DNA of 35,067 nucleotides from Syntrophobacteraceae bacterium (GCA_031292215.1 JARLHO010000174.1:1-35067); one strand, 5' to 3'; positions 15,978-24,944 are shown, counted from the stretch's first letter. Program-made: numbers and translations. Notes: generated by a model from the sequence alone, not told the origin.

Positions 15978-16676
15978 ATGCCGCTACGGCTTGGCATTCT
16001 TGGAGGGACCTTCGATCCGGTCCATCTCGGTCATTTGAGAGCAGCCGAAGAAGCCATGGAGTTTCTCGGGCTCGATCAAATATGTTTTGTCCCGGTGGCC
16101 CTCCCGCCTCACAAATTGGAGAAAAACATTGTCTCCTTCGAAAGCCGCTGGCGCATGCTCCAACTCGCCATCAACGGCAACCCGAGGTTTTGCCTCTCCG
16201 ACATGGAGTTGCGGTTGCCCGGGAAATCCTATACCGTGAATTCGCTTAAAAACTTTGGAAAGGAAAACCCGGGGACTGAGCTTTTTTTCCTGGTAGGCTA
16301 TGATGCCTTTTTTGAGATGGACACCTGGTATGAGTATAAAAAAATTTTCGCGCTGGCCGACATTGTCGTGCTGTGCAGACCCGAATGCCGCCAGGATGAG
16401 ATATTGGAGTTTGCAACCGGGAAGGTGTCGGGGTTATACGAAGCGGTTCCCGGAACCGGCCGGATCGGACATCCGGAGTTGTGCTCGATTTACAATCTCT
16501 TAAATACCCGGATGGATATCTCGTCGACCCGGATACGGGAGCTTGCCGCGCAAAGACGCTCCATACGCTACCTGGTTCCGGATAGCGTATGGAGTTATAT
16601 TGCGGAAAATGCGCTTTACCAAAAGGGCTCCGGTGGGCCTGTTAATTTTGAACTAGCAAGGAACGGCGATGGCTGA
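15978..16676 (+). CDS. nadD: nicotinate-nucleotide adenylyltransferase
   Basis: NadD converts nicotinate mononucleotide and ATP to deamido-NAD (EC 2.7.7.18). The nucleotidyltransferase motif GGTFDPVHLGHL (9-20) and the ISSTRIREL motif near residue 180 are intact, as are VPVALPPHK and FFLVGYDAFFEMDTW. At 232 aa it is slightly longer than many NadD proteins. GGAGC precedes the ATG. The stop lies inside the rsfS start region with an 8-bp overlap, the common nadD-rsfS arrangement. Confidence 0.96.
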   Translation: MPLRLGILGGTFDPVHLGHLRAAEEAMEFLGLDQICFVPVALPPHKLEKNIVSFESRWRMLQLAINGNPRFCLSDMELRLPGKSYTVNSLKNFGKENPGTELFFLVGYDAFFEMDTWYEYKKIFALADIVVLCRPECRQDEILEFATGKVSGLYEAVPGTGRIGHPELCSIYNLLNTRMDISSTRIRELAAQRRSIRYLVPDSVWSYIAENALYQKGSGGPVNFELARNGDG

Positions 16677-17109
16677 ATTGAGTGTCCCGGCCAAGGCCGG
16701 GCAAAAAAGAGAAGATGTTGGCGCGAATTTGAGCAGCAGGGACAAGGCGCTCCTGTGCGCCAGGGAGGCCCTGCAGGATAAAGCGCTCGATCTGGTGGTC
16801 CTTGAGATCTCGCGCTTTTCTTCCGTGGCCGATTATTTTATCATCTGCAGCGGAAAATCGAGCAGGCAGGTCCAGGGTATCGCCGATAACCTGGAAAGGG
16901 GCCTGAGAACCGGGGGAATAAAGCCCCTGGGCAGCGAGGGAAAACAGGAAGGCCACTGGGTCCTTATCGACTATGGAGATGTTGTCATCCACATCTTCTA
17001 CGAGCCCGTGCGCCTTTTCTACGATCTGGAAAGCCTGTGGTCCGAGGCGCCAAGGGTCGAGGTCGACTGGGACCATTCCGAGGGGGCGCCCGGACCGGAT
17101 ACCGTTTGA
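16669..17109 (+). CDS. rsfS: ribosomal silencing factor RsfS
   Basis: RsfS (DUF143) binds ribosomal protein L14 and keeps the subunits apart when nutrients are short. After a charged, species-specific start of about 25 residues the 146-aa protein shows the family core: ALDLVVLEIS, VADYFIICSGKSSRQVQGIAD, EGKQEGHWVLIDYGDVVIHIF, and YDLESLW with the following acidic residues. AAGGAACGGCG precedes the ATG. The gene overlaps nadD by 8 bp, so the two are translated together. Confidence 0.95.
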   Translation: MAELSVPAKAGQKREDVGANLSSRDKALLCAREALQDKALDLVVLEISRFSSVADYFIICSGKSSRQVQGIADNLERGLRTGGIKPLGSEGKQEGHWVLIDYGDVVIHIFYEPVRLFYDLESLWSEAPRVEVDWDHSEGAPGPDTV

Positions 17110-17123
17110 CAGGGGCTTACTTT

Positions 17124-18545
17124 ATGTCGCGCGCAAGAGGTTTTGGAAAGAAGATGGTAAAGGCGAGGGTCGTTTTGGTCCTGCTTATTTTCACCTTCGT
17201 AGCCCTTGCGCCAAGCGGGGCTTCCCCGATGTCTCTTAGCGACGAAGACGCTCTGGGACACAAGATAATTAAGCTCATCCGCAAGGCCGAGCCCTTTGTC
17301 GATGACGGCGATATCCTCACCTATGTCAATGAGGTGGGGCAGCGGCTCGTAAATCAAGTCGGCGTTACGCCCTACAGGTTCCGGTTTTTCGTCATCGATG
17401 AATCGGTGCCCAACGCTTTCGCCGTACCCGGGGGAAATATCTTCATCTACCGGGGCATCATCGAAATGATGTCTTCCGAAGATGAACTGGCCTCCATTTT
17501 GGGGCATGAGTGCGGCCATATAATGGCGCGCCATTTCCAGCGGTCGATAGACGAAGCCAAGATCACGAGCATCGGGATGCTGGCGGGGATGATTGCGGGG
17601 ATTTTTCTCGGGGCCCCGGGCCTTGCGGCCGGAGGCATGGCGGCCGGGGAGAGCGCCACCTTGAAATACAGCCGCGAGCACGAAATGGAAGCCGATCTGC
17701 GCGGGTTTGGCTATCTTTGCAAGGCCGGATACAACCCGGAAGCCATGCCTGCCATGATGGCCACGCTTTTGCACCACACCTGGCTGCAAAGCTCCAATGT
17801 GCCCGATTACCTCGAGACCCACCCGGCCACCGAGGAACGCGTGCTGTATCTAAAGGAGCTGGTCAAAAAGGAGAAGGCCTCCGGACATGTTGTACGGCAT
17901 CCGCCGGTCGGGGATTTCAAGGTGATCCAGACCGCTCTCATCGCCGGCTACGGCGACGAGGAGAATGCCCTTGCGCGTTTCCGGGAGGGAATAAAAAAAG
18001 GCGATGCGACCGCTTTCTACGGTCTGGGACGGCTGTACTTAAGAGAGCAGAAGTGGCGCGATGCCGTAGTGGAGCTAAGGAAGGCCGCGCGCCTTATGCC
18101 CTATGATCCTTTTATCCTTAGCACCCTGGCTGAAGCCTGCCGAAAGACGGGCAAACTCCAGGAAGCCAAAAGCATCCTGGAATCGGCCCTGGCGATCGAC
18201 CCTTCTTCGGCGATTGCTCGCTACAGGCTGGCTCTCGTGTTGATGGATATGGGAAAAAAACATGAGGCGATTGAAAACCTGACTCGGATCGAAGAACTAG
18301 CCCCTACATTTCCGGATATCGACTATCAGCTTGGCGTGGCGCTGGGGCAGACAGACAAGCTGGGGCTGGCGCATTTTTATCTCGGATGCTATTACTATCA
18401 CGAAGATAACAGCGAGGCTGCCATCTCACAGTTCAAGATGGCTAAAGCCCTTATCGCCGACTCGCCGTCGAAATTGAGAAAGACCGAGGATTATCTAAGC
18501 GAGCTAGTCCCCAAGAAGAAAAAAGGGTTCTCGTTGCATCTGTGA
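17124..18545 (+). CDS. M48 metalloprotease with C-terminal TPRs (BepA/YfgC-like)
   Basis: A signal peptide (MVKARVVLVLLIFTFVALAP) precedes a mature zinc-metalloprotease domain with HECGH (H128, E129, H132) and a downstream SREHEMEADLRG segment that supplies the third ligand. The C-terminal half from about residue 280 contains TPR repeats such as FYGLGRLYLREQKWRDAV. The layout matches BepA/YfgC-type periplasmic proteases that oversee outer-membrane protein assembly. The ATG at 17124 is used here; the ATG at 17154 (MVKARVV) has a GGAAAG site and would start directly on the signal peptide, so it is a real alternative. Confidence 0.88.
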   Translation: MSRARGFGKKMVKARVVLVLLIFTFVALAPSGASPMSLSDEDALGHKIIKLIRKAEPFVDDGDILTYVNEVGQRLVNQVGVTPYRFRFFVIDESVPNAFAVPGGNIFIYRGIIEMMSSEDELASILGHECGHIMARHFQRSIDEAKITSIGMLAGMIAGIFLGAPGLAAGGMAAGESATLKYSREHEMEADLRGFGYLCKAGYNPEAMPAMMATLLHHTWLQSSNVPDYLETHPATEERVLYLKELVKKEKASGHVVRHPPVGDFKVIQTALIAGYGDEENALARFREGIKKGDATAFYGLGRLYLREQKWRDAVVELRKAARLMPYDPFILSTLAEACRKTGKLQEAKSILESALAIDPSSAIARYRLALVLMDMGKKHEAIENLTRIEELAPTFPDIDYQLGVALGQTDKLGLAHFYLGCYYYHEDNSEAAISQFKMAKALIADSPSKLRKTEDYLSELVPKKKKGFSLHL

Positions 18546-18671
18546 TTCCGGCACAGGGTATGTATAACGGTCTGCGGGGGATAGAGGCGCAAGCAGTTGT
18601 TCTCGCCCCCTTAGGAACATCCTGAACCAGGAAAAGGGTGGGCCGATGGCCACCGTAAGGAAAGTTTATTT
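18546..18671 (+). promoter_or_regulatory. structured leader of the VKOR-DsbA fusion gene
   Basis: The 126-nt leader has a GC-rich region (CTGCGGGGG...CGCAAGCAG) and a hairpin GGTGGGCCGATGGCCACC at about 18637-18654 that sits just before the GTAAGGAAAG ribosome-binding site. The order CACAGGG, GGCGCAAG, GCCGATGGC recalls the c-di-GMP-I riboswitch, but its CAAACC block is missing. A translational control element is possible. Confidence 0.35.
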
Positions 18672-20189
18672 ATGTTCTCTAATAAAAATAAAGATTTGCA
18701 GGACTCGCGGATAGAGCCGGAAAGTTCTTCATGCGAAGACTGCCCTAAAAAAAGCATCCCTTTGCTGGTCGTCTCCCTCATGGGACTTCTCGTGGCATTT
18801 CTTAGCGGATTTCATGAAACCATTCCCTTTGCCGGCTCCCTTTGCTCCACGGCGTGCGCGGATACGGCCAGGATGCATTTCCTCCATATTCCCTTCTGGC
18901 TTTGGGGCGCGCTCTTTTATCTTGGCGCGGCAGCCCTTGCCTTTTTCAACCAAAAGAGTGTGGCATGGATCTCTTTTGCCGCGGCGGGGGTGGAAGCCGT
19001 TCTCGTTTTGCTCATGATCTGGATGCAGACCCCGTGTGTTTTTTGCATTGCCAATGCCGCAGTCCTCGTCGTGCTGCTTGCGGTTTCTTTTCGAAAAGAG
19101 CTCGTGTGGCAGCAGGCGACACTGGCCCTTCTTTTCTTTGTGGGCTTTCTTTTCTGGGTCCCGTATGAAAACAATCTCCAGATCTTTTCGCCAAAAAACG
19201 ATGCTGTCAATGATCGCTACGATTCCGGGATAGCCGCAACGGTAGGCGGGGAGAACATAACCAACCAGCGGCTCGACGTGCTCCTTGGCTCCCGGCTCCA
19301 GCAGATGCGCTCCGATATCTACCAGATGAAGATGCAGCGGCTGGACCAATTGGTAATCGATACCATTCTCGATAAAGAGGCAAAGAAGCAGGGTAAAACC
19401 CTCGATCAGCTTATAAGCGGGTTGACCGGTTCGGTGAAGGTCTCGGATGCCGAGGTGGACAAGTACATGCAGGAGCATCGGCAGCAGCTCCAGGTTTACG
19501 CCAAAACCATGCCTGACCTCAAACAGCGCATCAAACAGGGCCTTGAAGAGCAGAAAAAAACGATGGCGGTCAACGCTTACGCCCATGCCCACGAGGCCCA
19601 ATACGGCGTGAGGGTCTTTGTGGCCATGCCCCATCCGCCCAAGGTCACAATCGATATCGCCGGCGCCCCGGCCCTTGGACCCAAAAATGCGCCGGTTACA
19701 GTCATCGAGTTTTCCGACTACGAGTGCCCGGCATGCCGCGCCAACCATAAGGTGGTACAGCAAGTCCGGGCCGCCTTCGGCGACAAACTCCGGTGGATCT
19801 ACAAGGAGTATCCGCTCCACGTCCACCCGCTTGCATTCAAGGCGGCCGAGGCCGGGCTGTGCGCCGAAGACCAGGGGAAATTCTGGCAGTATCAAAACGA
19901 TCTCTACACCACGCCCGACCTTGCGGTCCCCAATCTGATCGCCATGGCCGCAAAACTCGGCATGTCGGGCAAGCAGTTCTCGGAGTGCCTGAATAGTTCC
20001 AAATACAAGGCAATGGTTCAAAAGAGCATATCCGATGCCGTACGGGCGGGTATAGACAGGACCCCTACCTACGTCATCGACGGAACGGTGTTTATCGGCG
20101 GACCCTCGCTCGATACATTCGAAAGAGTTATTGGTGAAGAATTGAAAGAAAAGGGGATTCGCCCTCAGGTTGCCGGAAAGACCAAGTGA
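18672..20189 (+). CDS. VKOR-SurA-like-DsbA fusion, disulfide-forming membrane protein
   Basis: The 505-aa protein has three parts. Residues 30-165 form a four- to five-helix membrane domain of the VKOR type, with the redox CVFC (122-125) and a partner loop cysteine pair C58/C62. Residues 185-310 resemble the N-terminal chaperone segment of SurA/PpiC proteins (VGGENITNQRLDVLLG). Residues 325-500 are a thioredoxin-like DsbA domain with CPAC (352-355) and the cis-proline RTPTYVIDG. The VKOR domain oxidises DsbA using quinone in known bacterial fusions, so one polypeptide would carry both. It probably supplies disulfides to exported proteins. It follows the protease gene by 126 bp. Confidence 0.88.
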   Translation: MFSNKNKDLQDSRIEPESSSCEDCPKKSIPLLVVSLMGLLVAFLSGFHETIPFAGSLCSTACADTARMHFLHIPFWLWGALFYLGAAALAFFNQKSVAWISFAAAGVEAVLVLLMIWMQTPCVFCIANAAVLVVLLAVSFRKELVWQQATLALLFFVGFLFWVPYENNLQIFSPKNDAVNDRYDSGIAATVGGENITNQRLDVLLGSRLQQMRSDIYQMKMQRLDQLVIDTILDKEAKKQGKTLDQLISGLTGSVKVSDAEVDKYMQEHRQQLQVYAKTMPDLKQRIKQGLEEQKKTMAVNAYAHAHEAQYGVRVFVAMPHPPKVTIDIAGAPALGPKNAPVTVIEFSDYECPACRANHKVVQQVRAAFGDKLRWIYKEYPLHVHPLAFKAAEAGLCAEDQGKFWQYQNDLYTTPDLAVPNLIAMAAKLGMSGKQFSECLNSSKYKAMVQKSISDAVRAGIDRTPTYVIDGTVFIGGPSLDTFERVIGEELKEKGIRPQVAGKTK

Positions 20190-20263
20190 TCGACTCTTTT
20201 TCCCTTTCGATTCGTCTCTTAAGGCGCGGCAGGTTTTGTGACAACACGATTGAGGAGGAGTAA

Positions 20264-21847
20264 ATGAAAATTCTTATAAGCGACAATCTCTCCGATTCGG
20301 GGATTGAAAAGCTTACGAAAGTTCCCGGTTTCGAAGTGCAGGTGAGCACCTCGCTCACTCCGGAGGAGTTAAATCAGGTGATCAAGGATTTCGACGCGCT
20401 CATTATTCGAAGCGCGACCAAGGTCACAGCCGAAGTGCTCGAAAATGGCAAAAACCTGAAGGTGGTAGGCCGCGCCGGCATAGGGCTCGACAATGTGGAT
20501 ATCGAAGCAGCCAGCAAACGTGGCATAGTGGTGATGAATACGCCGGAGGGCAACGTCATAACCACCGCCGAACACACCATCGCGATGATGCTCTCCCTTA
20601 CCCGAAACATTCCGCAGGCCTCGAGTTCTTTAAAGAACAACCTGTGGGAAAAGAAGCGCTTCAAGGGAAAGGAAGTCTACAACAAGGTGCTCGGAATCAT
20701 CGGGATCGGCCGAATCGGTCGCGTGGTGGCCGAACGCGCCCAGGGGCTCAAAATGCAGGTCATAGCCTACGACCCGTTCATCAATCCCGAAGTTATCGAG
20801 ACTCTCGGGCTGAGGGGGGTAACGTTTGATGAGCTGCTCGCGCAAGCCGACTACATAACCGTGCATACTCCGATGACCGCGGAAACCCGAGGGATTCTTA
20901 ACAAAAGTGCCTTCGAAAAAATGAAAAAGGGTGTCTTCATCCTCAATTGCGCACGAGGGGGAATCATCGAAGAGCAGGACCTCTACGACGCAATTAAACA
21001 GGGAAAGGTTGCCGGGGCCGCCATTGACGTCTTTGCCAAAGAGCCGCCAACGGATAATCCGCTGCTCACCCTCGAACAGGTGATAGCCACCCCGCACCTT
21101 GGCGCTTCCACCGAGGAGGCGCAGGAAAACGTCGCATTGGCCGTCGCCGACCAGATTACCGATTTTCTCACTCGCGGCACGATCCGAAATGCGGTAAACG
21201 CCCCCAATATCGACGGGGCGGTGCTGGTAAAGCTGCGGCCCTACCTCACCCTGGCCGAAAAGCTCGGGTGCGTGGTGGGCCAGATTACCAAGGGCGCCAT
21301 CCGGAAAGTATCGGTGGAGTTCGTAGGAGATGCGGCCGGGCAGGAGACCCAGACCCTTACCACCGCCATCTTAAAGGGGATGCTTACCCCGATCCTTGGA
21401 GACATGGTCAATTTTGTCAATGTTCCCATCCATGCCAAGGAACGCGACATCAAGGTCACCACCTCGGTGCAAAGCGAGGCCGAAGACTTCACCAACCTTA
21501 TCAGCATCCATGTCAAGACCTCGCAGGGTGAAAACGTGGTGGCGGGAACCATCGTGGGCAAAAAAGAACCGCGCATGGTTTGTATCAACGACTTCCGCCT
21601 GGAAGCTCCTCTTGAAGGACACCTGCTTTTGATCCGCAACATCGATACCCCCGGCACCATCGGCGCGATCGGAACCTGCCTCGGGCGCCATAAGATAAAT
21701 ATTTCGCTCATGAACGTGGGACAGGTGCTCGAACGAGGGGAAAACATTATATTCTTGCGAACCGATACGCCGGTTCCAGCCGAGGTTACCCGGGAGTTGC
21801 TCGCGCTAGACAACGTCGATGTTGTCCAGGCTATTACTCTTTGTTGA
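20264..21847 (+). CDS. serA: D-3-phosphoglycerate dehydrogenase
   Basis: SerA oxidises 3-phosphoglycerate to 3-phosphohydroxypyruvate in the first step of serine synthesis (EC 1.1.1.95). The 527-aa form has the NAD-binding GIIGIGRIGRVVAERAQG, LNCARGGIIEEQDL, and the catalytic histidine in TPHLGASTEEAQ. After the catalytic core come the intervening ASB domain and a C-terminal ACT domain (LLIRNIDTPGTIGAIGT), the site that binds serine in many homologues. GAGGAGGAG lies 4 bp upstream of the ATG. Confidence 0.97.
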   Translation: MKILISDNLSDSGIEKLTKVPGFEVQVSTSLTPEELNQVIKDFDALIIRSATKVTAEVLENGKNLKVVGRAGIGLDNVDIEAASKRGIVVMNTPEGNVITTAEHTIAMMLSLTRNIPQASSSLKNNLWEKKRFKGKEVYNKVLGIIGIGRIGRVVAERAQGLKMQVIAYDPFINPEVIETLGLRGVTFDELLAQADYITVHTPMTAETRGILNKSAFEKMKKGVFILNCARGGIIEEQDLYDAIKQGKVAGAAIDVFAKEPPTDNPLLTLEQVIATPHLGASTEEAQENVALAVADQITDFLTRGTIRNAVNAPNIDGAVLVKLRPYLTLAEKLGCVVGQITKGAIRKVSVEFVGDAAGQETQTLTTAILKGMLTPILGDMVNFVNVPIHAKERDIKVTTSVQSEAEDFTNLISIHVKTSQGENVVAGTIVGKKEPRMVCINDFRLEAPLEGHLLLIRNIDTPGTIGAIGTCLGRHKINISLMNVGQVLERGENIIFLRTDTPVPAEVTRELLALDNVDVVQAITLC

Positions 21848-21872
21848 TCGAAACGGAAAAGGGAGAGGGCCT

Positions 21873-22292
21873 ATGGCAGAAAATGAAGAAGAAAAGGGAT
21901 TTGTGATAAAGGATCGCCGTCGGTTCACAGAGGATGCAGAGGTCAAAGAAGATGCGCCCCGGGAAAGCGCTGAGACTTCCGACCAGGCGCCCGGCGCCGG
22001 CCCCCAAACCGCCTCGCAGGAAGAAGACTATGCTCGAGGCCCCTTGCCGGAAGTTACCCTGGCAACCTTTGTCTTCTCGCTTAGCTCCTCTGCCCTGGTT
22101 CATCTCGGGGAGATCCCCGAGCCGGAAACCAACCGGACTAACGTCGATTTGACGATAGCCAAGCAGATCATCGACACCCTGGGGATGCTCCAGGAAAAAA
22201 CGAAGGGCAACCTCGACCACGACGAGGAAAACCTCCTTCGCTCGGTGCTCTACGATCTGCGGATGCGCTACGTTCAGAAGTCGGGTAAATAG
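21873..22292 (+). CDS. DUF1844 family protein
   Basis: This 139-aa protein has a charged, disordered N-terminal half and a conserved C-terminal core, LATFVFSLSSSALVHLGEIP, then LTIAKQIIDTLGMLQEKTKGNLD. This core is the hallmark of DUF1844, a small protein of unknown function common in Desulfobacterota. An upstream extension from 21819 reads in the serA end and lacks a ribosome-binding site, so I chose the ATG at 21873, which has GGGAGAGGG close by. It lies 3 bp ahead of ispE, suggesting an operon from serA onward. Confidence 0.85.
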   Translation: MAENEEEKGFVIKDRRRFTEDAEVKEDAPRESAETSDQAPGAGPQTASQEEDYARGPLPEVTLATFVFSLSSSALVHLGEIPEPETNRTNVDLTIAKQIIDTLGMLQEKTKGNLDHDEENLLRSVLYDLRMRYVQKSGK

Positions 22293-22295
22293 CCC

Positions 22296-23219
22296 GTGAT
22301 CACCAAAGAAGGCGTTGTATTCGAAAAAGGACCCGAAGGATCGGTTTCGATTCTCCGGGTCCCGGCCAAGATTAACCTGTGGCTCGAAGTCATCGGGAAA
22401 AGAGAAAACGGCTACCACGACATCTCCAGCCTGATGCTGCCCATTTCGGTCTTCGACCGCCTAACGGTGGCCGTGCGGCCCGGGGATGGGGGGATAGCGA
22501 TCACCTGCGACACCCCGGAGATACCCGCCGATGAGCGAAACCTGGCCTGGCGGGCCGCCGATCTCTACGTAAAGGCGAGCGGCAAAAAGGCGGGAGTGGA
22601 CATTGGGATCGAAAAGCGCATTCCCTGGGGCGCGGGGCTTGGCGGGGGCAGCTCGGATGCGGCCGGAGTACTCGTAGCCCTTAACTCTTTTTTCGAAAAC
22701 GCGATCCCCTCGGGCGAGCTCGAAACTGTGGCCCTGACCCTTGGGGCCGATGTTCCTTTTTTTCTTGCATCTCGCCCGGCTCTCGCCACAGGGGTAGGCG
22801 AGAAGCTCGAATTGGCCAAAAGCTCGCCTGACTATCCGCTCCTTTTGATAAAGCCGCCGGTCTTTGTTGCGACGGGCTGGGTATACCAAAGTTTAAAATT
22901 GACAAAACAGGGCGCTCAAATTAAACTTGCTGGTTTCGAAGAGAAGCCATACGATTTTGAGCTTCTCGTCGATAATGATCTTGAGTCGGTGACCGTTCCC
23001 CGGTACCCGGTGATAGCCGCAATCAAACAATGGTTGATCGGCCGGGGGGCTTTGACGGCTTCGATGAGCGGATCCGGGCCCACCGTGTTTGGAATCTTTC
23101 CGACCGACCAGGCGGCGGCCGAGGCCGCGCAAATCGCCCGAAAAGAGTGGTCCGATTGCTGGGTCCACGCGGCAAGGGTGATGGGCCGGAAAAACCGATC
23201 CCGCCGGAGGGCGCGCTGA
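22296..23219 (+). CDS. ispE: 4-diphosphocytidyl-2-C-methyl-D-erythritol kinase
   Basis: IspE phosphorylates CDP-ME in the MEP isoprenoid pathway (EC 2.7.1.148). The 307-aa GHMP-kinase-fold protein shows PAKINLWLEVIGKRENGYHD near the N-terminus, the ATP-binding PWGAGLGGGSSDAA, the LGADVPFF segment, and SMSGSGPTVFGIF near the C-terminus. The start is GTG (22296). A run of basic residues follows the family C-terminus. It starts 3 bp after the DUF1844 stop and is followed by a tRNA gene. Confidence 0.95.
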   Translation: MITKEGVVFEKGPEGSVSILRVPAKINLWLEVIGKRENGYHDISSLMLPISVFDRLTVAVRPGDGGIAITCDTPEIPADERNLAWRAADLYVKASGKKAGVDIGIEKRIPWGAGLGGGSSDAAGVLVALNSFFENAIPSGELETVALTLGADVPFFLASRPALATGVGEKLELAKSSPDYPLLLIKPPVFVATGWVYQSLKLTKQGAQIKLAGFEEKPYDFELLVDNDLESVTVPRYPVIAAIKQWLIGRGALTASMSGSGPTVFGIFPTDQAAAEAAQIARKEWSDCWVHAARVMGRKNRSRRRAR

Positions 23220-23266
23220 GTATTGTCCTCCGCTGTTTCTACAACCGCATTAGCGGGTTATTGTGT

Positions 23267-23341
23267 TGGGGCGTCGCCAAGCGGTAAGGCACGGGTCTTT
23301 GGAATCCGCATTCGGAGGTTCGAATCCTCCCGCCCCAGCCA
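23267..23341 (+). tRNA. tRNA-Gln (anticodon TTG)
   Basis: The acceptor TGGGGCG (23267-23273) pairs with CGCCCCA (23331-23337). The anticodon loop is CTTTGGA with TTG at 23299-23301. The T-arm is GGAGG TTCGAAT CCTCC, and the 3' CCA is encoded (23339-23341). An eight-T run follows directly. It sits between ispE and prs on the same strand. Confidence 0.95.
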
Positions 23342-23386
23342 TTTTTTTTCCGTTTTGCCGTCGAGCAAACGGGGCAGAGTGAAACT

Positions 23387-24325
23387 ATGTGGAGCCGACT
23401 GACTCTTTTTACTGGAAATTCGAACACCGCTCTTGCGCAAAAGGTTTGCTCGCAACTGCAGATAAGCCCCGGTAAAGCCCTTATCGGCCGCTTCAGCGAC
23501 GGAGAGATAAGGGTGGAGATCGGCGAAAACGTAAGAGGCATCGACACCTACGTTCTCCAGTCCACCTGCCCTCCGGTCAATGAAAATCTCATGGAGCTGC
23601 TGGTCGTGATCGACGCGCTAAAAAGAGCGTCGGCTCGGCGCATAAACGCCATAATCCCCTACTACGGCTACGGGCGCCAGGACCAAAAAGATAAGCCCCG
23701 GGTCCCCATAGCCGCCAAGGTGGTTGCCGATCTTTTAACTGTTGCGGGCGCAGACCGAGTGATCACAATCGACCTGCACGCCGACCAGATCCAGGGGTTT
23801 TTCCATATTCCCGTTGAGCATTTGCTGGGCACTACCGCGCTAATCGATGCGATAAAGTCCGAACTTAAGGGAGACGAGATTGTCGTCGCCCCGGATTCGG
23901 GCGGCACCGAGCGCTCAAGGTTTTTTGCCGCGCGCCTCGGGTTGGATCTTGCCCTGATGGACTACCGGGAGGAAAACGGCCATCACCCGGAAATCGTGGG
24001 CAACGTAAAGGGCAGAAAGGTAATAATTCTTGACGACATTATAGATACCGGCCAGACGGTGTTGCGAACCGCCAGCGCCGCCCGCGAGGCAAAGGCCGGC
24101 TCGGTCGTGGTCTGCGTCGTCCACCCTGTGCTTTCCGGGATATCTGTTGAAAAAATCGAGCAATCGGCCATCGAGAAGATTCTGGTGACCGACACCATTG
24201 CTCTTAGCGATAAGGTGAAGGCCTGCAAAAAGATTGAGGTTGTGAGCATAGCGCCCATGCTCGCCGAAGTCATTAAGCGGGTGCATTTTGAGGAATCCAT
24301 CAGTTCGATATTCAGGCAATATTAA
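23387..24325 (+). CDS. prs: ribose-phosphate pyrophosphokinase, with an unusual catalytic loop
   Basis: Prs makes PRPP from ribose 5-phosphate and ATP (EC 2.7.6.1). The 312-aa protein has the family landmarks: FSDGEIRVEIGENVRG, YYGYGRQDQKDKPRVPIAAK, IDLHADQIQGFF and the PRPP-binding VIILDDIIDTGQT (212-224). In the flexible loop where most class I enzymes have D-K-R-R, this one reads MDYREENG, so the conserved catalytic Lys and Arg appear as Tyr193 and Glu195. The loop is also about three residues shorter than in E. coli. DVGG is DSGG. It is followed by rplY and pth, the usual order in these bacteria. Confidence 0.92.
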   Translation: MWSRLTLFTGNSNTALAQKVCSQLQISPGKALIGRFSDGEIRVEIGENVRGIDTYVLQSTCPPVNENLMELLVVIDALKRASARRINAIIPYYGYGRQDQKDKPRVPIAAKVVADLLTVAGADRVITIDLHADQIQGFFHIPVEHLLGTTALIDAIKSELKGDEIVVAPDSGGTERSRFFAARLGLDLALMDYREENGHHPEIVGNVKGRKVIILDDIIDTGQTVLRTASAAREAKAGSVVVCVVHPVLSGISVEKIEQSAIEKILVTDTIALSDKVKACKKIEVVSIAPMLAEVIKRVHFEESISSIFRQY

Positions 24326-24350
24326 GTGGTTGCATCGGGAGACATACGCA

Positions 24351-24938
24351 ATGAGTCTGGAACTAGAAGCGGTACTGAGACAGAAGACGGGAAAAGGCGG
24401 CGCGCGAAGCGTGCGCAGGGACCTCATGGTTCCGGGTGTCCTTTACGGACCCAAGACGGCGGCGACCTCACTTTCGGTTTCTGCCGCGCAGTTGGAGAAG
24501 TTTTTACGAGAGACCCACGGTGAGAGCAAGCTCTTAAACCTAAAGATTGACGAGGGCGAGCCCCGGCAGGTGCTAATCCGCGAAATTCAGACCCACCCTT
24601 ACCGCAGGCGCTTTCTTCATATCGACTTCTATGAAGTGCCCCTGGATCAGCAAATTACCGTTGAGGTGGTCGTGGAACTGGTGGGTGATTCGGTTGGCGT
24701 CGGCAAAGGCGGTGAGATTAACCTCATCCGGAGAACGCTTGCCGTGCGCTGCCTGCCCAACCAAATACCGGAAAGCATAAAAATTGATGTGACAAACCTC
24801 GATTTGGGGGAAATCCTCCATGTCGCGGACCTGGTTGCCGAAGCTTCCTATGTGTTCGAAGAAGACCCTTCGACCGGCGTAGTGGGGGTCGAGGGTCCCG
24901 AGAGCACCCCGGCCGCGGAAGAAGGCTCGGCAAAATAG
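24351..24938 (+). CDS. rplY: 50S ribosomal protein L25 (Ctc form)
   Basis: L25/Ctc binds 5S rRNA; this two-domain form of about 195 aa is the Ctc/TL5 type. Residues 1-90 form the 5S-binding domain (TGKGGARSVRR, VPGVLYG, HPYRRRFLHIDFYEV). Residues 95-180 form the C-terminal beta domain (VVELVGDSVGVGKGGEIN, IPESIKIDVTNLDLGEILHV). The tail is acidic. The ATG at 24351 has GGGAG upstream; an upstream reading frame to 24288 overlaps prs and is unlike the family. Confidence 0.94.
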   Translation: MSLELEAVLRQKTGKGGARSVRRDLMVPGVLYGPKTAATSLSVSAAQLEKFLRETHGESKLLNLKIDEGEPRQVLIREIQTHPYRRRFLHIDFYEVPLDQQITVEVVVELVGDSVGVGKGGEINLIRRTLAVRCLPNQIPESIKIDVTNLDLGEILHVADLVAEASYVFEEDPSTGVVGVEGPESTPAAEEGSAK

Positions 24939-24944
24939 TGTTCC

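Noticed and set aside
15764-15997. Minus-strand reading frame over the AATCCTGT repeats
   Set aside because: The frame lies in palindromic repeat DNA, overlaps the nadD start, and resembles no protein.
18546-18671. c-di-GMP-I (GEMM) riboswitch upstream of the VKOR-DsbA gene
   Set aside because: Pieces such as CACAGGG, CGCAA and GCCGATGGC occur in the right order, but the conserved CAAACC block is missing and the expected helices do not form convincingly. Only a structured leader is claimed; an Infernal search against RF01051 would settle it.
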